64,000 nucleotides of DNA from an archaeon (lineage in GTDB: Archaea > Asgardarchaeota > Thorarchaeia > Thorarchaeales > Thorarchaeaceae), in contig JAJRZD010000091.1 in assembly GCA_024275415.1 (NCBI GenBank), positions 1 to 64,000 of the forward strand, read 5' to 3'. Under the pieces are notes generated by a model. The model saw nothing but the letters and a program-made list of their open reading frames with translations. It was not told where the DNA came from and ran no database searches. This document shows positions 7,916 to 16,517 of this stretch, in pieces. Positions within the stretch are counted from its first letter, which is position 1. Each line of letters starts with the position of its first letter. The translations under genes and the position numbers were made by a program.

Positions 7916-8218
7916 ATGCATCACGAATCAAGAGCAAAAGGCTACTACTGCACTATGGTACGAGGTCCATGCAGAGGTGCATTGTGCGACTTTTGGGCGA
8001 GAGCAAAGATTAGGAACGCCACAGTCAATGAATTGGTTGCAAAGGCAGAAGAGAGCATAACCGAATGCATGGCATCCGATGGAGGGATTGCCCTTAAAGA
8101 GGCATTAAGGATGTTCTGGAAAGATTTCGGGCTGAAGAACCCCGAACTGCTCAGCAACGAAGAGCCTGCCCTCTACAGGAAGATAGAGTTAGTCGAACAA
8201 GCAATTCTCTCACAATGA
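7916..8218 (+). CDS. Small Cys-containing protein of unknown function
   Basis: A 100-residue protein from the ATG at 7916; an upstream TTG-started extension reads as a hydrophobic non-coding stretch across the T-tract. The N-terminus has three closely spaced cysteines (YYCTMVRGPCRGALCDFW), the rest is helical and charged (ELVAKAEESITECM, EALRMFWKDFG). The Cys cluster may bind a metal. No family is recognised. It faces the FAD dehydrogenase gene across a strong bidirectional hairpin terminator. Confidence 0.6.
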   Translation: MHHESRAKGYYCTMVRGPCRGALCDFWARAKIRNATVNELVAKAEESITECMASDGGIALKEALRMFWKDFGLKNPELLSNEEPALYRKIELVEQAILSQ

Positions 8219-8239
8219 ATCTTGTAAAAAAGATGATTT

Positions 8240-8268
8240 GGAAGTGACAGGAGTTCCTGTCGCCTTCC
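8240..8268. terminator. Hairpin between convergent genes
   Basis: Two stacked stems, GGAAG/CTTCC and GACAGGA/TCCTGTC, with a 2-base loop and small internal bulges, lie exactly in the gap between two convergent genes. This would suit a bidirectional transcript end. Confidence 0.6.
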
Positions 8269-8282
8269 ATCTATCAATGTTC

Positions 8283-9929
8283 CTATCTGTCTGCAGGAAC
8301 GGGAACCACATTTCCTCGGTTCAATAGCCACTTGGGGTCGAGTGCACGTTTGACTGCCTGCATCTGCTCGATACCCTTCTCCCCGTACATGATTTTCAGA
8401 AAATCACGCTTGAGTTTTCCGATACCATGTTCTGCAGCTACAGTACCTCCCAATTCTACTGCCTTCTTTGCGAAGGTCATGTAGTTGTCCATGCCCTGAT
8501 CCACCTCTTCATCATTACGGGGTATCATGTTGCAATGAAGATGGTTGTTTCCGATATGCCCAAAGATGACATATTCCATTCCCTGTCCATCCAAGACTGT
8601 CCGATAATACTTGAGGTAGTCGCGTAGGGATTCATCAGGAACTGCCATGTCGGTGCCGATTTTGTGGACCTTGGGAAATTGTGCCTTCCGCTGGGCAATA
8701 AGCCCGTTCACTGTTTCAGGAACGAAATGCCTCACAATTTTCATTTTTTCGAGTTCAGAGCGTTCCATTCCGGCCCAACTTGACTCTGAGGAGCTGTTAT
8801 GTTTGTTCAGAACTGTTTCGAGGCCCATGATTTTATCTTCCATATCCGCATCTGTGTACTCGAACTCAAAGAAGACAATCGCCTTTGTCTGGTCTGACAA
8901 TGCCGGGATTTTGATTCCTGCAGAAGAGGCTTTTTCCTTGATCATCTCAATGGCATTAGGGCCGTAGTATTCCAAGAAGTCCATTTTCACAGGAGAGTCC
9001 GAAGACCTGATGTCGTATACAAATCCTACAGCATCATCCTCACTTGGGAAGAACGCTTTTACTGGCATGATATTCTCTGGGAGTGGGACAAGCCCGAGTT
9101 CGACAAGGGTAATGGCTCCCAGAATCCCTTCAGATCCGATGAAGAGGTCTATTAGATCCATGTCTGGTTTTGCATAGAGTCCTGCCGCATTCTTTGTACG
9201 GGGCATCACGTATGTTGGAATATTGACAGTCACCTTCTCTCCATCAGAGTGTTCTATCTCGAACACACCGTTATCTGCATTGCATTGTCCTCTACGAATG
9301 TCCAAGATATCCCCATTGGCTAACACGACGCGGATTCTTTTCACCCATTCTCGTGTAGCTCCATACTTGAAGGTGCGGGCACCCGAAGCATTGCAGGCTG
9401 TGATTCCACCTATCCATGCGCTTGTTTCAGTGGGATCTACGGGGAACGTGTATGCCTTTTTCTCGTTCAGGAACCTCTCGAGTGCTTTCTCCTCATCCGG
9501 CCCACCTTGTCCCTTTATCATGTCCAATCTCTTGCTTTGTACTGCATTGACAAGATCCTCGAGAAGAACCCCTGCCTCAGTTGTGATAGTATATAGGTTC
9601 TCGTCTTCATAGTATTGCATGTGAAGAAGGTTATTCATCCTTTCAAGGTTCACCGTCAGCCCACCTAATGGCACAGCAGCACCAGTCAATCCTGTGCGTG
9701 CACCTTGGATTGTGACAGGAATCTCCCTCTCATAGGCATCTTTCAGGACTGCCGCGACCTGTGCTTCATTTGCTGGGAACACAATTTTCTCTGTTTCTCC
9801 CTCAAATGAATGGCTCTCGTCATCAAGATATAGTGCGTATGTTTCAGTGATATCCGCCTGATATTCAACCACCTTCATATCCGAAAGATCGGCTTCATCT
9901 GGAGCCAGTGCTTTGATCTTATTTGTCAT
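8283..9929 (-). CDS. FAD-binding dehydrogenase (GlcD/D-lactate dehydrogenase type)
   Basis: A 548-residue flavoprotein from the ATG at 9929 (AAGGAATG upstream; a 30-residue extension to 10019 looks spurious). It has a PCMH-type FAD domain (about residues 30-260: VTIQGARTGLTGAAVPLGG, TCNASGARTFKYG) and a C-terminal FAD-oxidase domain (IFGHIGNNHLHCNMIP; VAAEHGIGKLKRDFL). The His pair in GHIGNNHLH and the EHGIG motif are characteristic of 2-hydroxyacid dehydrogenases such as glycolate oxidase GlcD and D-lactate dehydrogenase. It would oxidise a 2-hydroxy acid to a 2-oxo acid. No Fe-S partner subunit (GlcF type) is adjacent, so its electron acceptor is unknown. Confidence 0.85.
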   Translation of the reverse strand: MTNKIKALAPDEADLSDMKVVEYQADITETYALYLDDESHSFEGETEKIVFPANEAQVAAVLKDAYEREIPVTIQGARTGLTGAAVPLGGLTVNLERMNNLLHMQYYEDENLYTITTEAGVLLEDLVNAVQSKRLDMIKGQGGPDEEKALERFLNEKKAYTFPVDPTETSAWIGGITACNASGARTFKYGATREWVKRIRVVLANGDILDIRRGQCNADNGVFEIEHSDGEKVTVNIPTYVMPRTKNAAGLYAKPDMDLIDLFIGSEGILGAITLVELGLVPLPENIMPVKAFFPSEDDAVGFVYDIRSSDSPVKMDFLEYYGPNAIEMIKEKASSAGIKIPALSDQTKAIVFFEFEYTDADMEDKIMGLETVLNKHNSSSESSWAGMERSELEKMKIVRHFVPETVNGLIAQRKAQFPKVHKIGTDMAVPDESLRDYLKYYRTVLDGQGMEYVIFGHIGNNHLHCNMIPRNDEEVDQGMDNYMTFAKKAVELGGTVAAEHGIGKLKRDFLKIMYGEKGIEQMQAVKRALDPKWLLNRGNVVPVPADR

Positions 9930-10033
9930 TATTCGTTCATTCCTTGAGCAATTATTATCATGGTGTGACCGCCACAGTATCAATCTTTGCCATATGACAT
10001 TTACTGATGACATGTACATTTTGAAGTCAGACC

Positions 10034-10052
10034 AATCGGATTAAAACCGATT
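10034..10052. promoter_or_regulatory. Inverted repeat in divergent spacer
   Basis: Arms AATCGG (10034-10039) and CCGATT (10047-10052) flank a 7-base A/T spacer and can be extended imperfectly by CC/GG. It sits between the FAD dehydrogenase (minus) and the phosphoesterase (plus) and may be an operator. Confidence 0.35.
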
Positions 10053-10085
10053 TGGGAATAACAGGTTTCATTAGGAGGACGAAGG

Positions 10086-10985
10086 ATGCGGATTGTTGCA
10101 ATATCCGATATACATGCCCGAAGAAACGGACTTGATGACGATCTTGTCTGCGCTATCAGATCTAAAGTGGAAGAGTATTCTCCAGACGTATTCATAGTCG
10201 CAGGTGATGTCAGTGAGAATGCAGAGATTCTTCGTCGAACCTTAAGATTGTTGGCAGTACCTGATGCAGCCAATCTCTATGTTGCTGGCAACCATGATAT
10301 ATGGTTTGAAGAACGGTCTGGACTAGGATCGTTCGAGAAATACTCGTCTGTGATTGGCGATATCTGCCGTGATGCAGGTTTCGTCCACATCCCCGATGAG
10401 CCCTATATCCAAGGTTCTGTCGCTTTTGTCGGTAGCATGGGATGGTATGATTACTCGTTCAGGCGCGTCGACCTTGACATATCTGAAAAGCACTACTTGC
10501 AAAAACAATGGCGAGGTTACGTGTGGAGGGATTATTATGCCATTGATTGGCCATATACCGACCAAGAGTTCACGACTTTGCTAAACGGCAAGTTGAACTA
10601 TGACCTTGAAACCCTGCCCGAACATATCGAACAAGTCGTGTACGTTTCCCATCACCTTCCATTCCGAGACCTCACATTCTACAAGGATAGCCTTCCGTGG
10701 GACTTTTTCTCTGCATTCATGGGCTCGGTGAAGACAGGCGAGATATTGAAACAAGATGGGAGGGTGCTTCTATCAATCTCGGGGCACAGCCACATCCGAC
10801 GACGGGTTGAGGTCGATGGATTGACAGCAATTACAGTTCCTTTAGGCTATGGGCGGCCTCCTGATAATGTGTATGAATCGCTGGTGCAAGATGCCATTGC
10901 AATCTTGAAGTTAGGGGATACAGGTCTTTTTATTGAGCATTTTGTCGAAGGCGACATATGCGAAGGTCTTCCATATATCTTCTGA
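10086..10985 (+). CDS. Metallophosphoesterase
   Basis: A 299-residue calcineurin-like phosphoesterase. All five metal-site blocks are visible: ISDIHARR (about residue 6), VAGDVSEN (about 38), AGNHDIW (about 67), YVSHHLPF (about 187) and SGHSHIRR (about 237). These coordinate a dinuclear metal centre that hydrolyses phosphodiesters or monoesters. The substrate cannot be predicted; relatives act on nucleotides, phospholipids or phosphoproteins. GGAGG lies seven bases before the ATG. The gene stands alone between divergent and downstream units. Confidence 0.85.
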   Translation: MRIVAISDIHARRNGLDDDLVCAIRSKVEEYSPDVFIVAGDVSENAEILRRTLRLLAVPDAANLYVAGNHDIWFEERSGLGSFEKYSSVIGDICRDAGFVHIPDEPYIQGSVAFVGSMGWYDYSFRRVDLDISEKHYLQKQWRGYVWRDYYAIDWPYTDQEFTTLLNGKLNYDLETLPEHIEQVVYVSHHLPFRDLTFYKDSLPWDFFSAFMGSVKTGEILKQDGRVLLSISGHSHIRRRVEVDGLTAITVPLGYGRPPDNVYESLVQDAIAILKLGDTGLFIEHFVEGDICEGLPYIF

Positions 10986-11099
10986 AGAATGAATTACGAC
11001 AGATTAATGAGTGGGTACTGTTCCCTTTGCAAGTTGTGTATCATTTCGAGCCCGTGTTCCAAATGATTCGGTATATTTCATAAACTTACGTCAGGTGAA

Positions 11100-12524
11100 A
11101 TGAGTGTGGCATTGGACGCCTTTGGAGTATCGGTACTGCTTGTCTTTATTGGCACCTACATCGTAATCTCGTCTGAGAAAGTGAACAGGACTGGAACCGC
11201 GCTCCTTGGGATGGGACTTGTGGGGTTCGTATTTTGGATATTCTACGAACTTGGTCACCCTATCACGGAGGGATGGGAGGAACACGGCCCGTTCGTCGAG
11301 CTTGTGTCGCATATCGAATGGGACACCATCCTCTTCGTCACAAGCATGATGATCATTGTTGCAGTCGCGGGGGGTTCTGGGATGTTCCAGTATCTTGCCC
11401 TTCGTCTCGTTCGACCTACTAAAGGTGACCACCGAGCACTCTTCATTACCTTCCTTCTGTTCGTATTTGGGATTAGTCTATTCTTTGACACCGTTTCTAC
11501 CATGCTGATAATGTCCCCCCTAACTATCGAGGTCTGTCGTGCTCTAGATATCGATTTCAAACCCTTTCTCGTAGCAGAGTCTATAACCTGTAATTATGCT
11601 TCTATCCCTTCGATAGTAGGGGCTGTCCCAAATCTGGTCATTGCGAACAAGGTCGGGCTTGATGCTGGGTTCCTTTTTACATCCTTCTTTCCCCTTTCTG
11701 CCATACTCTTCTTCGTTAGTCTACCAATCCTCCTCAAATGGTACTCGAAGGTGTTTGGAGAAACTGACCCTCACCGTGTTGAAGCTGTATTTAGCATTGA
11801 CCCAGATCATATGATAAAGTCAAAGCGTGATTTCTACGCCTCGGTGATTGCCATAGCCGTCTTAATAATAGGATTCATGTTTGGACCGACAAGTGATCTT
11901 GCTCCAGCCATGTTTGCTCTTGTTATTGCTGCCTTCATGTTGATCCTCTCACATGACCGCGCGAATGATTTCCTCTCAAAGGTTGGTTGGGATACTGTCT
12001 TCTTTCTTGTAGGTCTCTTCGGGCTTGTCGTAGCGCTCGATATAGTTGGTCTTATCGATGATTTGGCTGCATGGATTGCAATCGTGATTGGTGATAACGC
12101 CGTTATTGCAACTGCATTCATGGTATGGGTGCCTGCTATGCTTTCTGCCTTTCTAGACAACCTCCCCGTTTCGATAGTCCTTGCACCCATCGCAGAGCAA
12201 TTCTCAACGGTCAGCCCTGTCCTCCCACTGGCACTCGTCTTTGCAGTCAATATCGGTGGCTACATATTCACCCCTCTTGGTTCGCCAGCAAATATGGTCG
12301 CGATCGGCTTTTCAGAGAAAGAACATGACCCAATCCCCTTTATAGAATTCATAAAGATCGGGACAATCCTAGGTCTTATCCATCTGACAATTGGAACAGT
12401 GTGGCTTTTACTACTTGGATATATGATCGGTCTGGGGCTTTGGATTGGCATCCTGTTCATCTTTGGTGTGGCAGTCTTTGTGCTTGGAATCGTTTATGTC
12501 GTCAAAAAGTATTTTCCCTATTAG
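11100..12524 (+). CDS. ArsB/NhaD-type (SLC13-like) ion permease, copy 1
   Basis: A 474-residue polytopic membrane protein with about 12 predicted helices, arranged as two homologous halves typical of the ion transporter superfamily (ArsB, NhaD, CitM). Signatures include SGMFQYLALRLVRPT, FFDTVSTMLIMSPLTIE, and the second-half motif LDNLPVSIVLAPIA followed by NIGGYIFTPLGSPANMVAI. It could export arsenite or exchange sodium for protons, or carry an organic anion; substrate is not inferable. The TATA-like GGTATATTT (11070-11078) puts transcription start near 11100, so the message may be leaderless from ATG 11100 or GTG 11106. It is followed by a close paralogue. Confidence 0.82.
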   Translation: MSVALDAFGVSVLLVFIGTYIVISSEKVNRTGTALLGMGLVGFVFWIFYELGHPITEGWEEHGPFVELVSHIEWDTILFVTSMMIIVAVAGGSGMFQYLALRLVRPTKGDHRALFITFLLFVFGISLFFDTVSTMLIMSPLTIEVCRALDIDFKPFLVAESITCNYASIPSIVGAVPNLVIANKVGLDAGFLFTSFFPLSAILFFVSLPILLKWYSKVFGETDPHRVEAVFSIDPDHMIKSKRDFYASVIAIAVLIIGFMFGPTSDLAPAMFALVIAAFMLILSHDRANDFLSKVGWDTVFFLVGLFGLVVALDIVGLIDDLAAWIAIVIGDNAVIATAFMVWVPAMLSAFLDNLPVSIVLAPIAEQFSTVSPVLPLALVFAVNIGGYIFTPLGSPANMVAIGFSEKEHDPIPFIEFIKIGTILGLIHLTIGTVWLLLLGYMIGLGLWIGILFIFGVAVFVLGIVYVVKKYFPY

Positions 12525-12578
12525 AGTCGCCAGTGATATCGGGAAATTCACAATCGAAAGGTCATGGAGGAACAACAA

Positions 12579-13859
12579 ATGGACGTTGTAGGTGGCTTCG
12601 TTTTAGCAATCTTCATCGGAACCTATTTGGCCATTTCCACCGAGAAAGTGAATAGGACTGCAACAGCATTATTGGGTCTGGGACTAGTTGGCATTGTTCT
12701 CTGGTCTGCGTCTACAGAGTTCAACGTGCTAGTAGAGCACATCGAATGGCAGATAGTCTTATTCGTGACCGCCATGATGATCATAGTCACAGTGGCCTCC
12801 GGATCCGGCATGTTCCAATTCCTCGCCATTGAAATTGCAAAACCAACTCATGCCGACACAAAACAGCTCTATATTGCATTCCTGTCTTTTGTGTTCGTGA
12901 TTTCCCTTGTCCTCGATACGACTTCCACGATGCTTATCATGGCACCTTTGACGATCGAGCTGTGCAAATCTCTTGACATCGATTTCAAGCCCTTTCTGAT
13001 ATCAGAGGCCGTGGTGTGCAATTTTGCCTCGATCCCATCGATTGTTGGTGCAGTTCCCAATCTTGTCATTGCAGAAGAAACAGTCATTGATCAAGGGCTT
13101 CTATTCATAACTCTGATGCCTCTTTCTATTATTCTATTCTTGATATCACTTCCAATCTTGCTCAGATATTTTGATGCAGTCCTGAGCGTTCCAAGTGCAG
13201 AAGAGGTTGTTGATGAGATCCTTCTACTTGATCCCCATCACATGATCCGGTCAAAACGTGATTTTTACGCCTCTATTATCGCAATACTCGTCTTAGTGGT
13301 CAGCTTCACTATTGGTCATTCCATTGGATTCGCTCCCTCTATGGTCGCAATCATTGTAGCCTCGTTCCTTCTTTTAATAAGCCGAGAGTGGGTCGATGAC
13401 ATTCTGAAAAAAGTCAACTGGGGGACAATCTTCTTTCTGATAGGTCTCTTTGGACTCGTTGCTGCATTAGGCATTACTGGGATTATTGACGAGATTGGCA
13501 TTGCTATCGGGGCCCTGATAGGTGATGACAAACTTGTAGCAATTGTGTTTATGATATGGGTTCCCGGACTGCTTTCAGCTGTAATAGATAACATTCCCAT
13601 ATCAGCTGTTGTCGCCCCTATCGCAAATCTGTTCGCTCCGATTAGCCCCCTATTGCCTATCGCATTGATATTCGGTGTCAACGTCGGAGGTTTCATATTG
13701 CCAATAGGTTCGCCTGCCAATATCCTTGCGATGGCGTTTGCAGAGAAAGAACATGACCGGATAAGCATGAGCGAGTTTGCTAAGATTGCTACCCCTCTCG
13801 GTTTTCTCATGCTGGGAGTTGGAACTATATGGCTCATGCTCATGTCATTGATTTTCTGA
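12579..13859 (+). CDS. ArsB/NhaD-type ion permease, copy 2
   Basis: A 426-residue paralogue of the preceding gene, aligned over its full length (SEKVNRT versus TEKVNRT near the start; DNIPISAVVAPIA and NVGGFILPIGSPANILAM near the end). It lacks the extra C-terminal helices of copy 1. ATG at 12579 is chosen because GGAGG lies eight bases upstream and this start matches copy 1; ATG at 12564 is the alternative. The two genes are separated by about 54 bases and are probably co-transcribed. Divergence along the whole length argues for an old duplication, perhaps giving a heterodimer or two substrates. Confidence 0.82.
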   Translation: MDVVGGFVLAIFIGTYLAISTEKVNRTATALLGLGLVGIVLWSASTEFNVLVEHIEWQIVLFVTAMMIIVTVASGSGMFQFLAIEIAKPTHADTKQLYIAFLSFVFVISLVLDTTSTMLIMAPLTIELCKSLDIDFKPFLISEAVVCNFASIPSIVGAVPNLVIAEETVIDQGLLFITLMPLSIILFLISLPILLRYFDAVLSVPSAEEVVDEILLLDPHHMIRSKRDFYASIIAILVLVVSFTIGHSIGFAPSMVAIIVASFLLLISREWVDDILKKVNWGTIFFLIGLFGLVAALGITGIIDEIGIAIGALIGDDKLVAIVFMIWVPGLLSAVIDNIPISAVVAPIANLFAPISPLLPIALIFGVNVGGFILPIGSPANILAMAFAEKEHDRISMSEFAKIATPLGFLMLGVGTIWLMLMSLIF

Positions 13860-13875
13860 GTGTTACAAGATAGAA

Positions 13876-13941
13876 GGCGGCGTCCGTTCCTGTCCATAGC
13901 CGCCGGGAGGACGAACAAGAACGAGACCGGACGCCTCTTTT
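13876..13941. terminator. GC-rich hairpin region with T-tract
   Basis: GGCGTCCG (13879-13886) pairs perfectly with CGGACGCC (13928-13935), followed by TCTTTT. Inside are the competing segments GGCGGC and GCCGCC. It follows the permease operon and may be a terminator. The long 41-base loop also leaves room for a small structured RNA. Confidence 0.4.
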
Positions 13942-14079
13942 ACCACACCAAGCTTATAGTCAAGTTCCCTTTTGAAACTTATGAAGCACACATATTTGTT
14001 TGAACAATAAGAAAGTGTAGGAATGCCATGTAAAAACTATCAAAAGGGGTGCATGGCCGGAATCTCAGAGGTTCACTAG

Positions 14080-14577
14080 TTGCCAAAACGTGCTCGTTGT
14101 CCTCGTTGTGACAGACTTTTCGATAGGCGGGTCTTGGACGACCACATCAGGAAGTGCAGGTTTCAGAAACAAGTGCCATTTACTCGTCAGCCGACTCCTA
14201 CTAGCAAGGTGTTAGTAGTGGACGGGAACAATGTCGCATACCATCTGGCCCCGATGGGAGTACCTCACGCAGCTAACCTCTTGAATGCCATCAATAGCCT
14301 TGTTATGGCCGGGTATAGACCCCTCGTTGTCATTTCAGCAGCTCTCAAACACAAGATTGACCGACCTATGGTTTTGATGGACTTGATTTCAAAAGGCTAT
14401 GTTATTGAAGCTCCTTCTGGTACTGATGATGACCTGTTGATAATCAAGCAGTCCCGACAGAGAGGTGCGGATATTGTCAGCAATGACCGGTTTCTTAACT
14501 GGCTGAATCGTTTTCCTTGGCTTGTGTCTAGACTGAGAAGGTATCGCCTTACCCCTTCCGGGCTCATCCTAACCTAA
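14080..14577 (+). CDS. Zinc-finger PIN/NYN-type ribonuclease (Zc3h12a-like)
   Basis: A 165-residue protein with an N-terminal C2HC zinc finger (Cys7, Cys10, His22, Cys26) and a NYN/PIN nuclease domain from about residue 44. Acidic residues expected at the Mg site are visible: Asp48 in VLVVDGNNVAYHL, Asp116-118 in SGTDDDLL, and Asp136 in VSNDRF. The GTDDDLI and SNDRF pattern is that of Zc3h12a (Regnase)-like RNases. It starts with TTG: a TAG stop lies immediately upstream in frame and AGAGGT lies seven bases before the TTG. It probably cleaves RNA. The alanyl-tRNA synthetase gene follows in the same direction. Confidence 0.78.
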   Translation: MPKRARCPRCDRLFDRRVLDDHIRKCRFQKQVPFTRQPTPTSKVLVVDGNNVAYHLAPMGVPHAANLLNAINSLVMAGYRPLVVISAALKHKIDRPMVLMDLISKGYVIEAPSGTDDDLLIIKQSRQRGADIVSNDRFLNWLNRFPWLVSRLRRYRLTPSGLILT

Positions 14578-14642
14578 CACAATTGTTTTAATGACTTGGG
14601 GGTTGGCGTTTCTGAAACATCTCAGCACAAGGAGTGGTCTTC

Positions 14643-16415
14643 ATGAACGCGAAAGAACTTAGAAAGATGTATCTGGACTTCTTCAAGGAGAAGGGTCATG
14701 CTGTGATACCCTCCGCATCACTCATGCCTGAGAATGATCCAACGGTTCTTTTCACCTCTGCTGGCATGCATCCGTTGGTTCCTTATCTCCTGGGTGAGCC
14801 ACATCCTGAAGGTACCCGCCTTGCAAGCTGTCAGAAGTGTGTTCGGACGACTGATATTGATGAGGTCGGGGATACCACCCACCTGACATTCTTTGAGATG
14901 CTGGGGAACTGGAGCCTGAATGATTACTGGAAGAAGGAGGCCATTTCTTGGAGCTACGAGTTTCTCACTTCCAAGAAGTATCTCGGGTTCGATCCAGAGA
15001 AACTCTGGGTCACAGTGTTCGCTGGTGATGACGATGCCGAAAGAGACGAGGAATCTGCGGAGGTTTGGAAAAGCCTTGGAATTCCCGAAGAACGCATCTA
15101 CTATCTAGGGAAGAAGGATAACTGGTGGGGGCCGGCTGGAAGCACCGGGCCCTGCGGTCCTGATACTGAGATGTTCATAGAAGTTGATGAGATACCCCGA
15201 TGTAGTGATGGCTGTCGGCCCGGATGCAGTTGTGGACATTTCGTCGAGGTGTGGAATGATGTCTTCATGTACTACAACAAGCAGGAAGATGGAAAGTACG
15301 TGAAGATGGAACGAAGGAACATCGATACAGGCATGGGGGTTGAACGCACCCTAGCAATGCTCCAAGGAGTACAGACCGTCTTTGATACTGATCTTTTCCT
15401 CCCTCTTATCGACAAGATAAAAGAGATGGCAGGAATTGAAAATCCTGATGCACACCAGACCCGTCTGATACGCGTAGTGGCTGACCATGTGAAATCAGCC
15501 GTCATGATTATGGCAGACGACCGTAAAGTTTCACCGTCAAATGTAGAAGCGGGCTATATTGTCCGTAGACTCATCAGAAAGGCAATTCATAGTGCCGACA
15601 TCTTGGGAATAGAGAAAGGCTTCATGAAGAATCTCGCAGACATAGTCATCCAGATGTATGGGGACGTATATGATGAGGTCGAGCGAAACAAGGATTTCAT
15701 CCATCAGAACCTGGAGCTTGAAGAGAACAAGTTCAGGAAGACTCTACGCAAAGCATTGAACAAGTTGCATAGGATTCTCAATGAAACTGGCTCGATTACG
15801 GGTGCGGACGCATTCCTCCTTTTTACCAGCTTCGGACTTCCTGTAGAGATGACCCGAGAAATTGCCATAGAGAACGGAATCCAAGTCGATATGAAGGAAT
15901 TCCAGAGGCAGTTCGAGGAACACAGAGAGAAGTCCCGTACTGCCACACAAGGTAAGTTCAAGGGTGGTCTCGCTGACCATAGCGAGGAGATTACAAAGCT
16001 CCATACGGCCACACACCTGTTACAGGCTGCGCTCCGTAAGGTTCTGGGCGACTCGGTGACCCAGAATGGTAGTAACATAACTAAGGAGCGTCTACGGTTT
16101 GATTTCACATTTGACCGCAAGCTGACTCCTGAGGAAGTCAAGGCTGTAGAAGACATTGTCAATGAGGTAATTCAGGCTAACTTGGAAGTGAAACGAGAGT
16201 TTATGCCCTATGAGGATGCGATCAATTCAGGAGCGTTAGCATTCTTTAAGGAGAATTATGGTGATACAGTATCTGTCTATGCTGTTGGCGATTTTAGCAG
16301 GGAACTCTGTGGTGGGCCTCATGTGGAGCGAACCGGAATCCTTGGCAAGTTCAAGATTGCTAAGCAAAAGAAGATTGGTGCTGGTATCATGCGTATTCGG
16401 GCCGTGTTAGAGTAG
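14643..16415 (+). CDS. alaS: Alanyl-tRNA synthetase, short form without the C-Ala domain
   Basis: A 590-residue AlaRS that charges tRNA-Ala. The class II catalytic core spans about residues 1-240 (motif HLTFFEMLGNWS; STGPCGPDTEMF), followed by the helical tRNA-recognition domain and an editing domain with zinc ligands His454, His458, Cys556 and His560 (HTATH and CGGPH). A four-Cys insertion lies at 187-197. Full-length AlaRS has about 870-900 residues; here the protein ends just after the editing domain, so the oligomerisation/C-Ala domain is absent. The N-terminus lacks the usual archaeal extension and resembles bacterial, CPR-like enzymes. ATG at 14643 has GGAG eight bases upstream. Confidence 0.92.
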   Translation: MNAKELRKMYLDFFKEKGHAVIPSASLMPENDPTVLFTSAGMHPLVPYLLGEPHPEGTRLASCQKCVRTTDIDEVGDTTHLTFFEMLGNWSLNDYWKKEAISWSYEFLTSKKYLGFDPEKLWVTVFAGDDDAERDEESAEVWKSLGIPEERIYYLGKKDNWWGPAGSTGPCGPDTEMFIEVDEIPRCSDGCRPGCSCGHFVEVWNDVFMYYNKQEDGKYVKMERRNIDTGMGVERTLAMLQGVQTVFDTDLFLPLIDKIKEMAGIENPDAHQTRLIRVVADHVKSAVMIMADDRKVSPSNVEAGYIVRRLIRKAIHSADILGIEKGFMKNLADIVIQMYGDVYDEVERNKDFIHQNLELEENKFRKTLRKALNKLHRILNETGSITGADAFLLFTSFGLPVEMTREIAIENGIQVDMKEFQRQFEEHREKSRTATQGKFKGGLADHSEEITKLHTATHLLQAALRKVLGDSVTQNGSNITKERLRFDFTFDRKLTPEEVKAVEDIVNEVIQANLEVKREFMPYEDAINSGALAFFKENYGDTVSVYAVGDFSRELCGGPHVERTGILGKFKIAKQKKIGAGIMRIRAVLE

Positions 16416-16454
16416 GCTATTCCAGCCTTCATGGCATGATTTAACCCGCACATC

Positions 16455-16479
16455 TACATCATAGCCTTTTTATGATGTA
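16455..16479. promoter_or_regulatory. Perfect 9-7-9 inverted repeat over the phosphate operon promoter
   Basis: Arms TACATCATA (16455-16463) and TATGATGTA (16471-16479) flank a 7-base spacer (GCCTTTT). The TATA-like TTTTTATG at about 16466-16473 overlaps the repeat and would start transcription near 16498, 20 bases before the DUF47 gene. The position suits an operator that blocks TBP. Confidence 0.6.
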
Positions 16480-16517
16480 CCCCGTAAATGCCGAGTCCAC
16501 GATAGGAGATTACTAGA

